64,000 bases of DNA from Verrucomicrobiota bacterium. GTDB lineage: Bacteria; Verrucomicrobiota; Verrucomicrobiia; Chthoniobacterales; Terrimicrobiaceae. Numbering within the stretch: the stretch's first letter is position 1; the number at the start of each line of letters is the position of its first letter. The translations under genes were made by a program, and so were the position numbers. The DNA is taken from positions 62,001-126,000 of the forward strand of contig JAGWWS010000001.1 of NCBI GenBank assembly GCA_018970255.1, written 5' to 3'. This document shows positions 39,308 through 46,862 of this stretch, one piece after another. The notes below the pieces were generated by a model, which was not told where the DNA came from, did not search any database, and worked only from the letters and a program-made list of their open reading frames with translations.

Positions 39308-40168
39308 TTGGAACAACGGCGCGCAGTTATCGCCGGCTGCGGTTTCCTTGGGGAAGCCGCAGCCGGTTTGTTTTTGCAACGCGGGTGGGGCGTGCTGGGG
39401 ATTTGCCGCACGGGGGAATCGGCGGCGCGGCTGGCTGCACGGGGCATCGGGGCGCGGGCGCTGGACCTTTCGGAAAAATTCCAAGCGCCGGCGGGCTGGG
39501 AGCGGTTGGATGTGCTGGTGCATTGCGCGAGTTCGGGCGGGGGCGGGGCGGAGGCGTATCGGGCGGTTTACAGGGATGGGCTGTTGCGGGCGGTCGAGGC
39601 GTTCGGGCCGCGGCGGGTGGTTTTTGTGGGGAGCACTTCGGTTTACGCGCAGGACGATGGGGCTTGGGTGGACGAGGATTCGCCGGCGGAGCCGGTGGTG
39701 GAGACGGGGCGGGTTTTACTGGAGGCGGAGCGGATCGCGCTGGATGCGGGTGGCGTGGTGGCGCGGTTGGGCGGGATTTATGGACCCGGGCGGGCGATGT
39801 ATTTGCAACGCTTCCTCGAGGGGACTGCGGTGCTCGAGGCGGGTGGGAACCGGTTCATCAACCTGATCCACCGCGATGATGGCGCTGCCGCGCTGGTGCA
39901 CCTCGCGGAGGGACCGGGAGCCGAGGGGATTTTCAATGTGGTGGATGACACGCCCGCCACGCAGCGGCAAATTTACGGCTGGCTGGCGGAATTTTTTAAA
40001 AAACCCCTGCCGCCGGAGGGACCGACGGACCCGAACCGCAGGCGCGGGCTTACCAGCAAATGTGTGAGAAATACGCGCCTCCGAAGCACGGGATGGGCGC
40101 CGACCTTCCCATCTTACCAGTCGGCGATTCCAGAAATTGCGAATTTCGAAAATTTTTCCAAAAAATGA
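39308..40168 (+). CDS. NAD(P)-binding SDR-like epimerase/reductase
   Basis: A 286-residue protein of the extended short-chain dehydrogenase superfamily. The N-terminal Rossmann motif is AVIAGCGFLGEAAAGLFL, followed by VLVHCASSGGGG, VFVGSTSVYAQDDG (Ser and Tyr positions of the active site) and LGGIYGPGRA. It resembles YeeZ-type NAD-dependent epimerases, with unknown substrate. The start is TTG one base after the rpsU stop, so translation is probably coupled to rpsU. Its end precedes the candidate structured RNA. Confidence 0.8.
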   Translation: MEQRRAVIAGCGFLGEAAAGLFLQRGWGVLGICRTGESAARLAARGIGARALDLSEKFQAPAGWERLDVLVHCASSGGGGAEAYRAVYRDGLLRAVEAFGPRRVVFVGSTSVYAQDDGAWVDEDSPAEPVVETGRVLLEAERIALDAGGVVARLGGIYGPGRAMYLQRFLEGTAVLEAGGNRFINLIHRDDGAAALVHLAEGPGAEGIFNVVDDTPATQRQIYGWLAEFFKKPLPPEGPTDPNRRRGLTSKCVRNTRLRSTGWAPTFPSYQSAIPEIANFENFSKK

Positions 40169-40169
40169 G

Positions 40170-40197
40170 TTGCCGCCCGGGGTGGGATTTGCACAAT
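40170..40197 (+). promoter_or_regulatory. Candidate sigma-70-type promoter for the structured RNA
   Basis: TTGCCG at 40170-40175 and CACAAT at 40192-40197, separated by 16 nt, each match four of six consensus bases. Transcription would start about 7 nt later, at 40205, exactly the first base of the long closing stem of the RNA candidate. Confidence 0.45.
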
Positions 40198-40204
40198 CGC
40201 GGTC

Positions 40205-40386
40205 GAGATGGCTCCCCTCCGAACATCTTTCGCAGGATTCTCGGAACTGCATTTGGTCTTAACGGTCCTTGCAGTCGCGTGGGGACAAACCTCCCGAGGA
40301 TTTTCCGCTATTCCGGAGTGAGGCCGGTGTAGCGCGACCCCTTGGGCAAAAGGTTTGCGCGGGGAGAGCCATCTCCTCTTTTCTTG
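40205..40386 (+). ncRNA. ssrS: Candidate 6S-like structured RNA
   Basis: A rod-like fold of about 170-180 nt can be drawn by hand. The closing stem pairs GAGATGGCTCCCC (40205-40217) with GGGGAGAGCCATCTC (40361-40375), with a 2-nt bulge, and continues with about 11 further pairs between 40219-40233 and 40344-40359. An inner stem pairs GTCGCG (40274-40279) with CGCGAC (40333-40338). A terminal stem joins 40281-40292 with 40297-40308 around a CCCG loop. Large bubbles on both sides lie between these stems. A T-rich CTCTTTTCTT follows. A closing stem, central bubble and terminal stem within about 175 nt is the architecture of 6S RNA, which inhibits RNA polymerase. Identity is inferred, not proven. 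Confidence 0.5.
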
Positions 40387-40445
40387 AAGGCAATAACGCT
40401 TCCCTGGCGACTCTACGCATCTGCCCGCGGCCCGGGTGCGTTTTT

Positions 40446-41792
40446 TTACGCGGCCTGGTCTTGGATTTCCTCTTCGGACTTCGGTTTCTTCGGGGCTTTC
40501 GGGGTGACGAGCACTTTGTCGATGCGCTGGCGGTCCATGTCGATGACCTCGAATTCGAAGCGGTCCCACTGGAATTTTTCGGCTTCGCGCGGGATGTGGC
40601 CGAGTTGGTGCAGGATGAAGCCTCCGAGAGTGGAGAAGCGGTTCGTGTCCTCGCCGGGGAGGTCGTCGTCGATCTCGAGGCTCTTCTTCGCCTCGTCGAT
40701 GTCGAGCATGGCGTCGATGATCCAACTGCCGTCCTGGCGGCGAAGCGCTTTCGGGTCGTGGCGTTGCTCGCGCTCGGGGAGGTTGCCGACGATGGCCATC
40801 ATGACATCGTTCAGGGTGACGAGCCCCTGCAGGCCGCCGAATTCGTCCACGACGAGGGCGATGTGTTTTCCGGATTTCTTGAACTCCTCGATGAGCTTGC
40901 CCGCGGGCATGGCGGTGGGGACATAGAGCGGCGGGGTGGTGAGGGCGCGGAGTTCCACGCGGCCGGCGAGCGAGAGGTTCGCCCACAGGGATTTCACGCT
41001 GACCATGCCGATGACATTGTCGCGGGTCTCCTGGTAAACCGGGAAATGAGAGTGGCCGCTGCCTGCAATGCGGCGCCAATTTTCCTCGTCGGTGTCGTCG
41101 AGCGAGAGCCAAATCATGCGGGCGCGGGGGGTCATGAGGTCGCCGGCGGTTTGCTCGTCGAGCTCGAAGACGCCTTCGACCATTTCCTTCTCGGCTTTCT
41201 TGAAAATGCCGGCGCTGAGGCCCTCGTCGATGAGGACGCGGACCTCCTCTTCGGAAACGACGGCCTCCTTGGCCTTGCGGATGCCCAGGGCCGCCATGAG
41301 GGAATCGCTGGAGAGGTTGAAGAAGTTGACGAGCGGCGAAAAGATTTTGGACAAACCGTTCATCGGGCGCGCGATGGCTGCGGCGATGCGTTCGGGGTTG
41401 TTCAGCGCGATGCGCTTCGGGACGAGTTCGCCGATGATGACCGAGAGGTATGTGATCGCCGCAACCACGAAAATGAGGGCGAGATACTCGGCATACGGCG
41501 CCATTCCAGGGACATCGGTCATGGCATGGGCGAGTTTTTCCGCGATATTCGCGCCGCCAAGGGCGCTGGCGAGAACGCCCACGAAAGTGATGCCCACTTG
41601 GACGGTGGAGAGGAATTTCCCGGGGGAATCGGCGAGCGCGAGCGCAAGGCGGGCCCCGCTGCTGCCCTCGTCGGACATGTTTTTCAGCCGCGCCTTGCGG
41701 GAGGCGACGACGGCGATTTCAGCCATTGCAAAAATCCCGTTCGCAAGGAGTAGCGCAAAAATGAATAGAACTTCGAGTGTCAGGCCTGGCAT
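40446..41792 (-). CDS. CorC/CNNM-type (hemolysin C family) membrane transporter
   Basis: A 448-residue protein with an N-terminal CNNM/DUF21 domain (three to four membrane segments, about 1-190; FAMAEIAVVASRKARLK and GELVPKRIALNNPERIA), a tandem CBS pair (about 215-335; DLMTPRARMIWLSLDD and VVDEFGGLQGLVTLNDV) and a C-terminal CorC/HlyC domain (about 350-440). These proteins are linked to magnesium or cobalt homeostasis. It starts 16 bp after the last permease gene of the manganese-type ABC system, on the same strand, so it may be cotranscribed. The start at 41792 is set by family N-termini. Confidence 0.9.
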   Translation of the reverse strand: MPGLTLEVLFIFALLLANGIFAMAEIAVVASRKARLKNMSDEGSSGARLALALADSPGKFLSTVQVGITFVGVLASALGGANIAEKLAHAMTDVPGMAPYAEYLALIFVVAAITYLSVIIGELVPKRIALNNPERIAAAIARPMNGLSKIFSPLVNFFNLSSDSLMAALGIRKAKEAVVSEEEVRVLIDEGLSAGIFKKAEKEMVEGVFELDEQTAGDLMTPRARMIWLSLDDTDEENWRRIAGSGHSHFPVYQETRDNVIGMVSVKSLWANLSLAGRVELRALTTPPLYVPTAMPAGKLIEEFKKSGKHIALVVDEFGGLQGLVTLNDVMMAIVGNLPEREQRHDPKALRRQDGSWIIDAMLDIDEAKKSLEIDDDLPGEDTNRFSTLGGFILHQLGHIPREAEKFQWDRFEFEVIDMDRQRIDKVLVTPKAPKKPKSEEEIQDQAA

Positions 41793-41808
41793 TTGGAGAA
41801 CGGTGAGG

Positions 41809-42780
41809 CTACGCCACCCCCCGCCCCATGGCAAATGAATCCTCTTTTGCCCCACGCGGTTGCCGGGCGCGCCGGGCGGCGGAAGTCCACGCCCAGGCGG
41901 TCGCGAACAACCCGGCCCCCGCCACGACCATCGCTCCCGCGGGCGAGCAATCCAGCCACACCGAAAGGTGGTATCCCACCACGCTGCCCACTGCCGCATG
42001 GAGCAGGGTGAGCAAATAGCGGACGGGCAGTTTGTCCGAAAGTTGCGCCGCGAACATCGGCGGCACGATCAGCATCGCCACGGGCAGGATCGACCCCGCC
42101 GCCTCGAAAACCGAAACGATCGCCACCGAAACCGCAGCCATCAGCCCATAATGCCACACCCCGCTCCGCATTCCGAGGGACCGGGCGAGCCCGGGGTCGA
42201 ACGAGGTCACCACAAGTTCCTTGTGGAAAAGGGTCCCCAGCACCACAAGCGCCACCAACACCCCCGCGATGCGCAGCACCGAGGGGGGACCGAGCGAAAC
42301 TCCGCCCCACACGACAGGCGGTTCCAACGCCACGAAGGCGATTTCGCCAAATAAAACGCACTCGGGGTCGATGTGGACCGGACCGTCCAGTTGCGCCGCG
42401 CCGAGCATCGCGATGGCGGCAGCGAAGAGAGTGGTGAAGGAAATGCACACGGCCGCATCGGGTTTCACGATCGAGGACCGGCGGATGAATTCAATGAGGG
42501 CGACCGTTAAAATCCCGCTGCCCACCGCCGCCGCGAACATGAGCGGGGTGGAAATTTCCCGGGCCACCAAAAACGCCGCCACGAGCCCGAAAAGCACGCT
42601 GTGGCTGATCGCATCCCCCATCAGCGCCATCCGCCGCAGGAGCAGGAAATTCCCCACCAGCCCGCAAACCGCCGCCGCGAGGAACCCCGCCAGCACGATC
42701 CAAAACGATGTCTCGAAATCGGTGGTCCAGGGCTGCACGAAAACCCTGCCCCATTCGAATGGCGGCACGAACCCGCTCAC
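41809..42780 (-). CDS. mntD: Manganese/iron-type ABC transporter permease (second)
   Basis: A 323-residue ABC-3 family permease with eight or nine membrane segments. The family signature LLLRRMALMGDAISHSVLFGL lies near the N-terminus (about 45-65) and DPGLARSLGMRSG near 190. The start is GTG, overlapping the preceding permease stop by 4 nt. A C-terminal basic tail of about 25 residues extends beyond the last segment. Works with the other permease, the ATPase and the binding protein encoded upstream. Specificity (Mn, Fe or Zn) is inferred from MntR next door. Confidence 0.9.
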   Translation of the reverse strand: MSGFVPPFEWGRVFVQPWTTDFETSFWIVLAGFLAAAVCGLVGNFLLLRRMALMGDAISHSVLFGLVAAFLVAREISTPLMFAAAVGSGILTVALIEFIRRSSIVKPDAAVCISFTTLFAAAIAMLGAAQLDGPVHIDPECVLFGEIAFVALEPPVVWGGVSLGPPSVLRIAGVLVALVVLGTLFHKELVVTSFDPGLARSLGMRSGVWHYGLMAAVSVAIVSVFEAAGSILPVAMLIVPPMFAAQLSDKLPVRYLLTLLHAAVGSVVGYHLSVWLDCSPAGAMVVAGAGLFATAWAWTSAARRARQPRGAKEDSFAMGRGVA

Positions 42781-44222
42781 GGCGCGCCCCCCTTCGCGGG
42801 ATTCAGGCCGCCCGGCATCATGTCGCGCAGGCCGGGAATGGATTTCCCGTGGGGGTCCAGCTGTGCGTAGTTGAGCCGTTTTTCAAGGTGGCGCACCGTT
42901 TCCTCGCCGAGGATGTGTTCGATTTTTTCCGCATCCTCGTGGACATGGTCGGGCGCGAGGCTCGCGGCGTTCGTGAGGTAAAGTTCCCAGAGCCTGTGGT
43001 TGCGGACGATCTCGCAGGCGCGCTGCCAGCCGGCCGGCGTGAGGGCAAGGCGCCCCCCGGCCATGGTGCCGAGCCCCGCCCTGTGCAGGGCAGAGAATTC
43101 CCCCTCGACCGCGGCCGCACTTTCACCCCGGCGCGACGCCACATCCGCCACGGACACCGCCGCCGATTGGAACCCTCCCTCCTCCAGCACATGGTAAACG
43201 GCCTTGAGCGTGTTCTCGCGCCCCATCCGCGCCGCCACCGAACGCCTCCGCCAGAACCTCGCCAAAAGCCCATGCCGCGGCGCCAGCACCAATGCCCCGA
43301 AAAAAACCGCCGCCGCTGCGAGCACCATCAACGGTCCCGTGGGAAGCCCCCGGCCGGCATACGAAAAAAACGCACCCGCCGCGCCCGCCCCCATTCCGAA
43401 CAGCGCCGAGAGCCACACCATCCGCCCGAGGCGGTCGGTCAGCAATTGCGCCGCCGCCGCAGGAACCACGAGCATCGCCGAAACCAAAACCACGCCCACC
43501 GCCTGCAGCGACGATACGATCGCGAAAGAAAGCAGGAGCATCAGGCTGTATTGGAAAAAACGCACGGGCAGCCCTGCCGACCGCGCGAACCCCTCGTCGA
43601 AGCTCGCCACGAGGAATTCCTTGAAAAACACCGCCACCGCCAATGCCGCCAACACCGCCACGGAGCCGAGCAAAGCCACATCGCCCGGACCCATCGCCGC
43701 CGCCTGGCCGAAAAGGAACGAACCCAGCCCGGCCTTCGACGCGCCCGGCATGTTTTGGATCATCGTCATCAGGCACACGCCCGCACCGAAGAACGAGGAC
43801 AAAACGAACCCCAGCGCCGCATCCCCGCCATGCTTGGTGCTGGACCGCAGGAGCTGCACGGTCGCCGCGCCCAAAAGCCCAGCCGCCACCGCACCGAGGA
43901 AAATCGCAAGCGGGTCCTTTGACATATTCCAGAGGAACCCCAGCGCCACGCCCGGCAGCACCGCATGGGCCAGCGCATCGCCCATCAAAGCCAACCGCCG
44001 GACGACCAAAAACGAGCCCATCAAACCACAACACGCCCCGAGCAAAATGGAACCCGCCAACGCCCAGTGCATCGCGGGATCGGAGAATGTGAAAAACCTC
44101 CAAGCCCGCTCGCCGAATTGCCATTCGACCAACTCGCCGATCCTCGCCGCACGGGCGTCGATGCCGCCCGCAGCCAGAAAAGCCAGCGCCGCCGCGGACG
44201 CCGATTTCGGCGGGATTCTCAT
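42777..44222 (-). CDS. mntC: Mn-type ABC permease fused to a DtxR-like C-terminal domain
   Basis: A 481-residue fusion. Residues about 1-325 are an ABC-3 permease (SFLVVRRLALMGDALAHAVLPGVALGF at about 70-95). Residues about 340-475 carry a winged-helix and metal-binding/dimerisation region like the iron-dependent repressors DtxR/MntR: ENTLKAVYHVLEE, VADVASRRGESAAAVEGEFSALHRAGL, then LWELYLTNAASLAPDHVHEDAEKIEHILGEETVRHLEKRL. The latter contains His, Glu and Asp residues typical of metal-site regions. It could sense cytoplasmic metal and gate or regulate the transporter. Overlaps both neighbours by 4 nt. Confidence 0.88.
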   Translation of the reverse strand: MRIPPKSASAAALAFLAAGGIDARAARIGELVEWQFGERAWRFFTFSDPAMHWALAGSILLGACCGLMGSFLVVRRLALMGDALAHAVLPGVALGFLWNMSKDPLAIFLGAVAAGLLGAATVQLLRSSTKHGGDAALGFVLSSFFGAGVCLMTMIQNMPGASKAGLGSFLFGQAAAMGPGDVALLGSVAVLAALAVAVFFKEFLVASFDEGFARSAGLPVRFFQYSLMLLLSFAIVSSLQAVGVVLVSAMLVVPAAAAQLLTDRLGRMVWLSALFGMGAGAAGAFFSYAGRGLPTGPLMVLAAAAVFFGALVLAPRHGLLARFWRRRSVAARMGRENTLKAVYHVLEEGGFQSAAVSVADVASRRGESAAAVEGEFSALHRAGLGTMAGGRLALTPAGWQRACEIVRNHRLWELYLTNAASLAPDHVHEDAEKIEHILGEETVRHLEKRLNYAQLDPHGKSIPGLRDMMPGGLNPAKGGAP

Positions 44223-44983
44223 CGCTCGCCCAGCGCCTGCACGACTTCCGAGAGAATCGTCAAACGCCCGCCATATGTGGCTTGCAGCAGCGGGGGCGTG
44301 AAGGCCTCCGCCGTCGGCCCCGTGGCGACGAGCCGCATGTTGAGGAGGATGAGCCGGTCGAAATAGTCGCGCACCGTCGAGAGGTCGTGGTGGACGACCA
44401 GCAGGGTTTTCCCCGCCGCCCTCAGCTCGCGGAGGATTTCCATGATCGCTTCCTCCGTGGCCGCATCCACGCCCGCAAACGGCTCGTCCATGAGATACAG
44501 TTCGCTCTCCTGCGCCAGCGCGCGCGCGAGGAAAACCCGCTGCTGCTGCCCGCCGGAGAGGTTGCCGATCTGCCGGTCCGCGAACGGCAGCATCCCCACT
44601 TTTTCCAGGCAGGCGGCGGCTATTTCGCGGTCCCCCTTGCCCGGCCGCTGGCCGATCCGCAGCCGCCCGTAGCGGCCCATCAGGACCACATCCAGCACAT
44701 TCACGGGAAAATCCCAATCCACCGATTCGCGCTGCGGCACATACCCCACGCGGCGGCAGTTTTCGCGGAACGAACCGCCGAAAATTTTCACCCAGCCCGT
44801 ATCGAGCGGCAAAATCCCCGCCACCGCCTTGACGAAAGTGGACTTCCCGGCGCCGTTCGGCCCGATGATCCCCGTGAGGCTTCCCCGCGGCACTTCGAGG
44901 TCGATGCCGTAGAGCACAGGCTTCCTTTGGTAGGAAACCGTGAGGTCATGCACCTCCAGCGGCGGCGGAAGTTCGGCGCTCAC
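44219..44983 (-). CDS. mntB: Manganese/iron-type ABC transporter ATPase
   Basis: A 254-residue ATP-binding subunit. Walker A is GPNGAGKST (about 41-49), signature LSGGQQQR, Walker B LYLMDEPFAGVD and the H-loop His in VVHHDLS. The block QRESVDWDFPVNVLDVVLMGRYG is typical of the Mn/Fe/Zn subgroup (SitB, MntB). It starts with GTG overlapping the binding-protein stop and ends overlapping the permease-fusion start. Confidence 0.93.
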   Translation of the reverse strand: MSAELPPPLEVHDLTVSYQRKPVLYGIDLEVPRGSLTGIIGPNGAGKSTFVKAVAGILPLDTGWVKIFGGSFRENCRRVGYVPQRESVDWDFPVNVLDVVLMGRYGRLRIGQRPGKGDREIAAACLEKVGMLPFADRQIGNLSGGQQQRVFLARALAQESELYLMDEPFAGVDAATEEAIMEILRELRAAGKTLLVVHHDLSTVRDYFDRLILLNMRLVATGPTAEAFTPPLLQATYGGRLTILSEVVQALGER

Positions 44984-45900
44984 GGCTTCAACGCTTCGAC
45001 GACCGTAGCCATGTTGTGGCGCAGCATCCCGTCATAGGTTCCCGTATCGAACCCGCCGCGCACATCGCCCGGCTCCCCCATCGCATCGGAGAACAATTCG
45101 CCGCCGACCTTGGCGCCGGCACTGTCCGCCACGCGCCGCAAAGCCCCGGGGTTCACGCTTGTTTCCAAAAAAACCGCCTTCGCCCCGCGCTGGCGCAAAA
45201 AATCCGCAAGTGCCGAGACATCCGCGAGCGAGGCCTCGGAAGCTGTGCTCATGCCCTGCAACCCCACCACCTTGAAACCATAGGCCCGCCCGAAGTATCC
45301 GAACGCGTCGTGGCTCGTCACGAGCACCCTCCGGTCGGCGGGCAATCCATCGGCCCGCGCCCGCAGCCACGCATCCAGTTCCACCAGGCGCGCCCGCAGC
45401 GCCGCACCATTCTTTTCATAGCCGTCACTTCCGGCAGGGTCCGCCTTCGAAAGCCCATCGACCACGGCCGGCACCGCCTCAGCCCACAAAGCCGAATCGA
45501 ACCAAACATGCGGGTCGTAAAGGCCCTCCGCACCTTCGGCCGCAATCAGACGCTCCCTCGGCACGGAGTCCGCCACCGCATGCACCTGGCCGCCCCGCAT
45601 CGAAAGCTTGCCGAACAACTCGCCCATGCGCGCCTCCAGGTTCAGGCCGTTGTAAAAAACGGCATCGGCATTTTTGAGGCGCGAGGCATCGCCCGCCGTC
45701 GGGCGGTATTGGTGCGGGTCCACGCCCGGCCCCATCAATTGGTGCACCTCGACCCTTTCGCCGCCCACCCCGCGCACCAGGTCGGCGACCATGCCGGTCG
45801 TGGCAACCACGGAAACTTCCGCCGCCCGCAAAAACGGCGCGGCCGCAAAGAGGCACAGGAAAAGCAATGCCGCCTTCGGGGAACGGGGTTGTTTTTTCAT
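44980..45900 (-). CDS. mntA: Metal-binding periplasmic solute-binding protein (cluster A-I)
   Basis: A 306-residue TroA/MntA-type protein with a signal peptide (about 1-26, ending LRAAEV). Candidate metal ligands are the His in GPGVDPHQYRPT, the His in YDPHVWFD, a Glu in VFLETSVNP and an Asp near the C-terminus. It lacks the long His-rich loop of zinc-specific ZnuA, favouring Mn or Fe. First gene of the operon, divergent from mntR, with a palindromic operator in between. Confidence 0.92.
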   Translation of the reverse strand: MKKQPRSPKAALLFLCLFAAAPFLRAAEVSVVATTGMVADLVRGVGGERVEVHQLMGPGVDPHQYRPTAGDASRLKNADAVFYNGLNLEARMGELFGKLSMRGGQVHAVADSVPRERLIAAEGAEGLYDPHVWFDSALWAEAVPAVVDGLSKADPAGSDGYEKNGAALRARLVELDAWLRARADGLPADRRVLVTSHDAFGYFGRAYGFKVVGLQGMSTASEASLADVSALADFLRQRGAKAVFLETSVNPGALRRVADSAGAKVGGELFSDAMGEPGDVRGGFDTGTYDGMLRHNMATVVEALKP

Positions 45901-45931
45901 CGCATCCAGGGTTGTGGTTTTTGTTCCGTTT

Positions 45932-45947
45932 TGTAGCTTTTGCTACA
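45932..45947. promoter_or_regulatory. Palindromic operator, probable MntR site
   Basis: TGTAGC-tttt-GCTACA is a perfect 6+4+6 inverted repeat in the gap between mntA (minus) and mntR (plus). A plus-strand promoter TTGTTC (45921-45926) with TACACT (45943-45948), 16-nt spacer, overlaps it, and on the minus strand TACAAA could serve as -10 for mntA. An operator covering both promoters fits metal-dependent repression by MntR, including autoregulation. Not tested. Confidence 0.7.
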
Positions 45948-46020
45948 CTCTGGAAATAGGGTTACTTCATGGGGCCATGGTTTGTCAACCGCGCCGTTTT
46001 GTGCAAAAAAACCCAAGCCG

Positions 46021-46479
46021 ATGCCCGCGAAAGCCAAAACGCCCGCCCGCCGGAAAAAAACGCCGCCCGCCGGCGACACCGCCGCCATCCAGCGCCACAC
46101 CCGGCGCGCCCATGCGCAGGAGCGGGCGCAGGACTATGTCGAAGCCATCGCCGACCTCATCGCCGAGCACGGCGAAGCCCGCGCCACCGACATCGCAAAA
46201 TCCCTCGGCGTCACCCATGTCACGGTCATCCGCACGGTCCAGCGCCTGCAGCGGGAAGGCCTGGTGACCACCCGCCCCTACCGTTCGATTTTCCTCACGG
46301 GCAGCGGAAACACCCTCGCCGCCCGCGCGAAGGAACGGCACGAAAAAGTCGTCGCCTTCCTCCAGGCGCTCGGAGTCCCCGCCCGCGCCGCCCGGATCGA
46401 CGCCGAAGGCATCGAACACCATGTCGGCCCCGAAACCCTCGCCGCCATCGAACGCTTCCTCGCGAAACCGAAACGCTGA
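46021..46479 (+). CDS. mntR: Manganese-responsive regulator MntR (DtxR family)
   Basis: A 152-residue repressor. After a basic, disordered N-terminus (about 1-30) comes a winged-helix domain with RAQDYVEAIADLIAEHGEARATDIAKSLGVTHVTVIRTVQRL and RPYRSIFLT, and then a metal-binding/dimerisation domain with RAKERHEKVVAFLQALGVPARAARIDAEGIEHHVGPETL, holding the His and Glu metal ligands typical of MntR. It binds Mn(II) and represses transporter genes. The ATG at 46021 is preferred over an upstream in-frame start at 45940, which would sit in the operator. Confidence 0.9.
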   Translation: MPAKAKTPARRKKTPPAGDTAAIQRHTRRAHAQERAQDYVEAIADLIAEHGEARATDIAKSLGVTHVTVIRTVQRLQREGLVTTRPYRSIFLTGSGNTLAARAKERHEKVVAFLQALGVPARAARIDAEGIEHHVGPETLAAIERFLAKPKR

Positions 46480-46484
46480 TTGAT

Positions 46485-46850
46485 TCAGCGCGCGTCAAAC
46501 AGGTTAGGATTGCCGAGCGATTCCCCGCAATAAAGGCATTCAATCCGCTTGCTGTTCGAATTCCTCCCGCAGGCGGCGCAGACCTTGACGGTGCGAGAAA
46601 TTTTTCCATCGGCAGCGCCGTCACGAAGATCGATCTCCTGCATTTTCGCAACGAGTTCCTCTTCGGAATGATGGCCCGCATCCCGGAGCATTTCCCAAAG
46701 CGCCTGTGTCGCGAGGGTCAATCTGTCCAAGCGGCGCTCCAGCGACCTGATGTCGTCGGCGAAGCGGTCAGCTTTGTTTGCCGCCTTCTCGGCCTGCTGC
46801 TTGGCCTGTGTGATTTTGCCCTGCTGGTAGATATCGATGAGGAAGTCCAT
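46485..46850 (-). CDS. Zinc-ribbon protein with coiled-coil region, unknown function
   Basis: A 121-residue soluble protein. Residues about 10-60 are helical and probably coiled-coil (QAKQQAEKAANKADRFADDIRSLERRLDRLT). The C-terminus has a zinc ribbon with two CxxC pairs (VCAACGRNSNSKRIECLYCGESLG). Function unknown; a nucleic acid or protein contact role is possible. It starts 12 bp after the RlmI-like gene, so cotranscription is likely, and converges on mntR with a 5-bp gap. Confidence 0.75.
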   Translation of the reverse strand: MDFLIDIYQQGKITQAKQQAEKAANKADRFADDIRSLERRLDRLTLATQALWEMLRDAGHHSEEELVAKMQEIDLRDGAADGKISRTVKVCAACGRNSNSKRIECLYCGESLGNPNLFDAR

Positions 46851-46862
46851 GGCTTTTGTAAT

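Noticed and set aside
40205-40386. RNase P, tmRNA or cobalamin riboswitch as identity of the structured RNA
   Set aside because: Conserved RNase P, tmRNA and B12-box sequences are absent, and the length of about 175 nt is too short for the first two.
44223-44717. N-terminal extension of the permease-DtxR fusion
   Set aside because: The extension overlaps the ATPase gene and is Arg/Gly-rich; the ATG at 44222 overlaps the ATPase stop, consistent with an operon.
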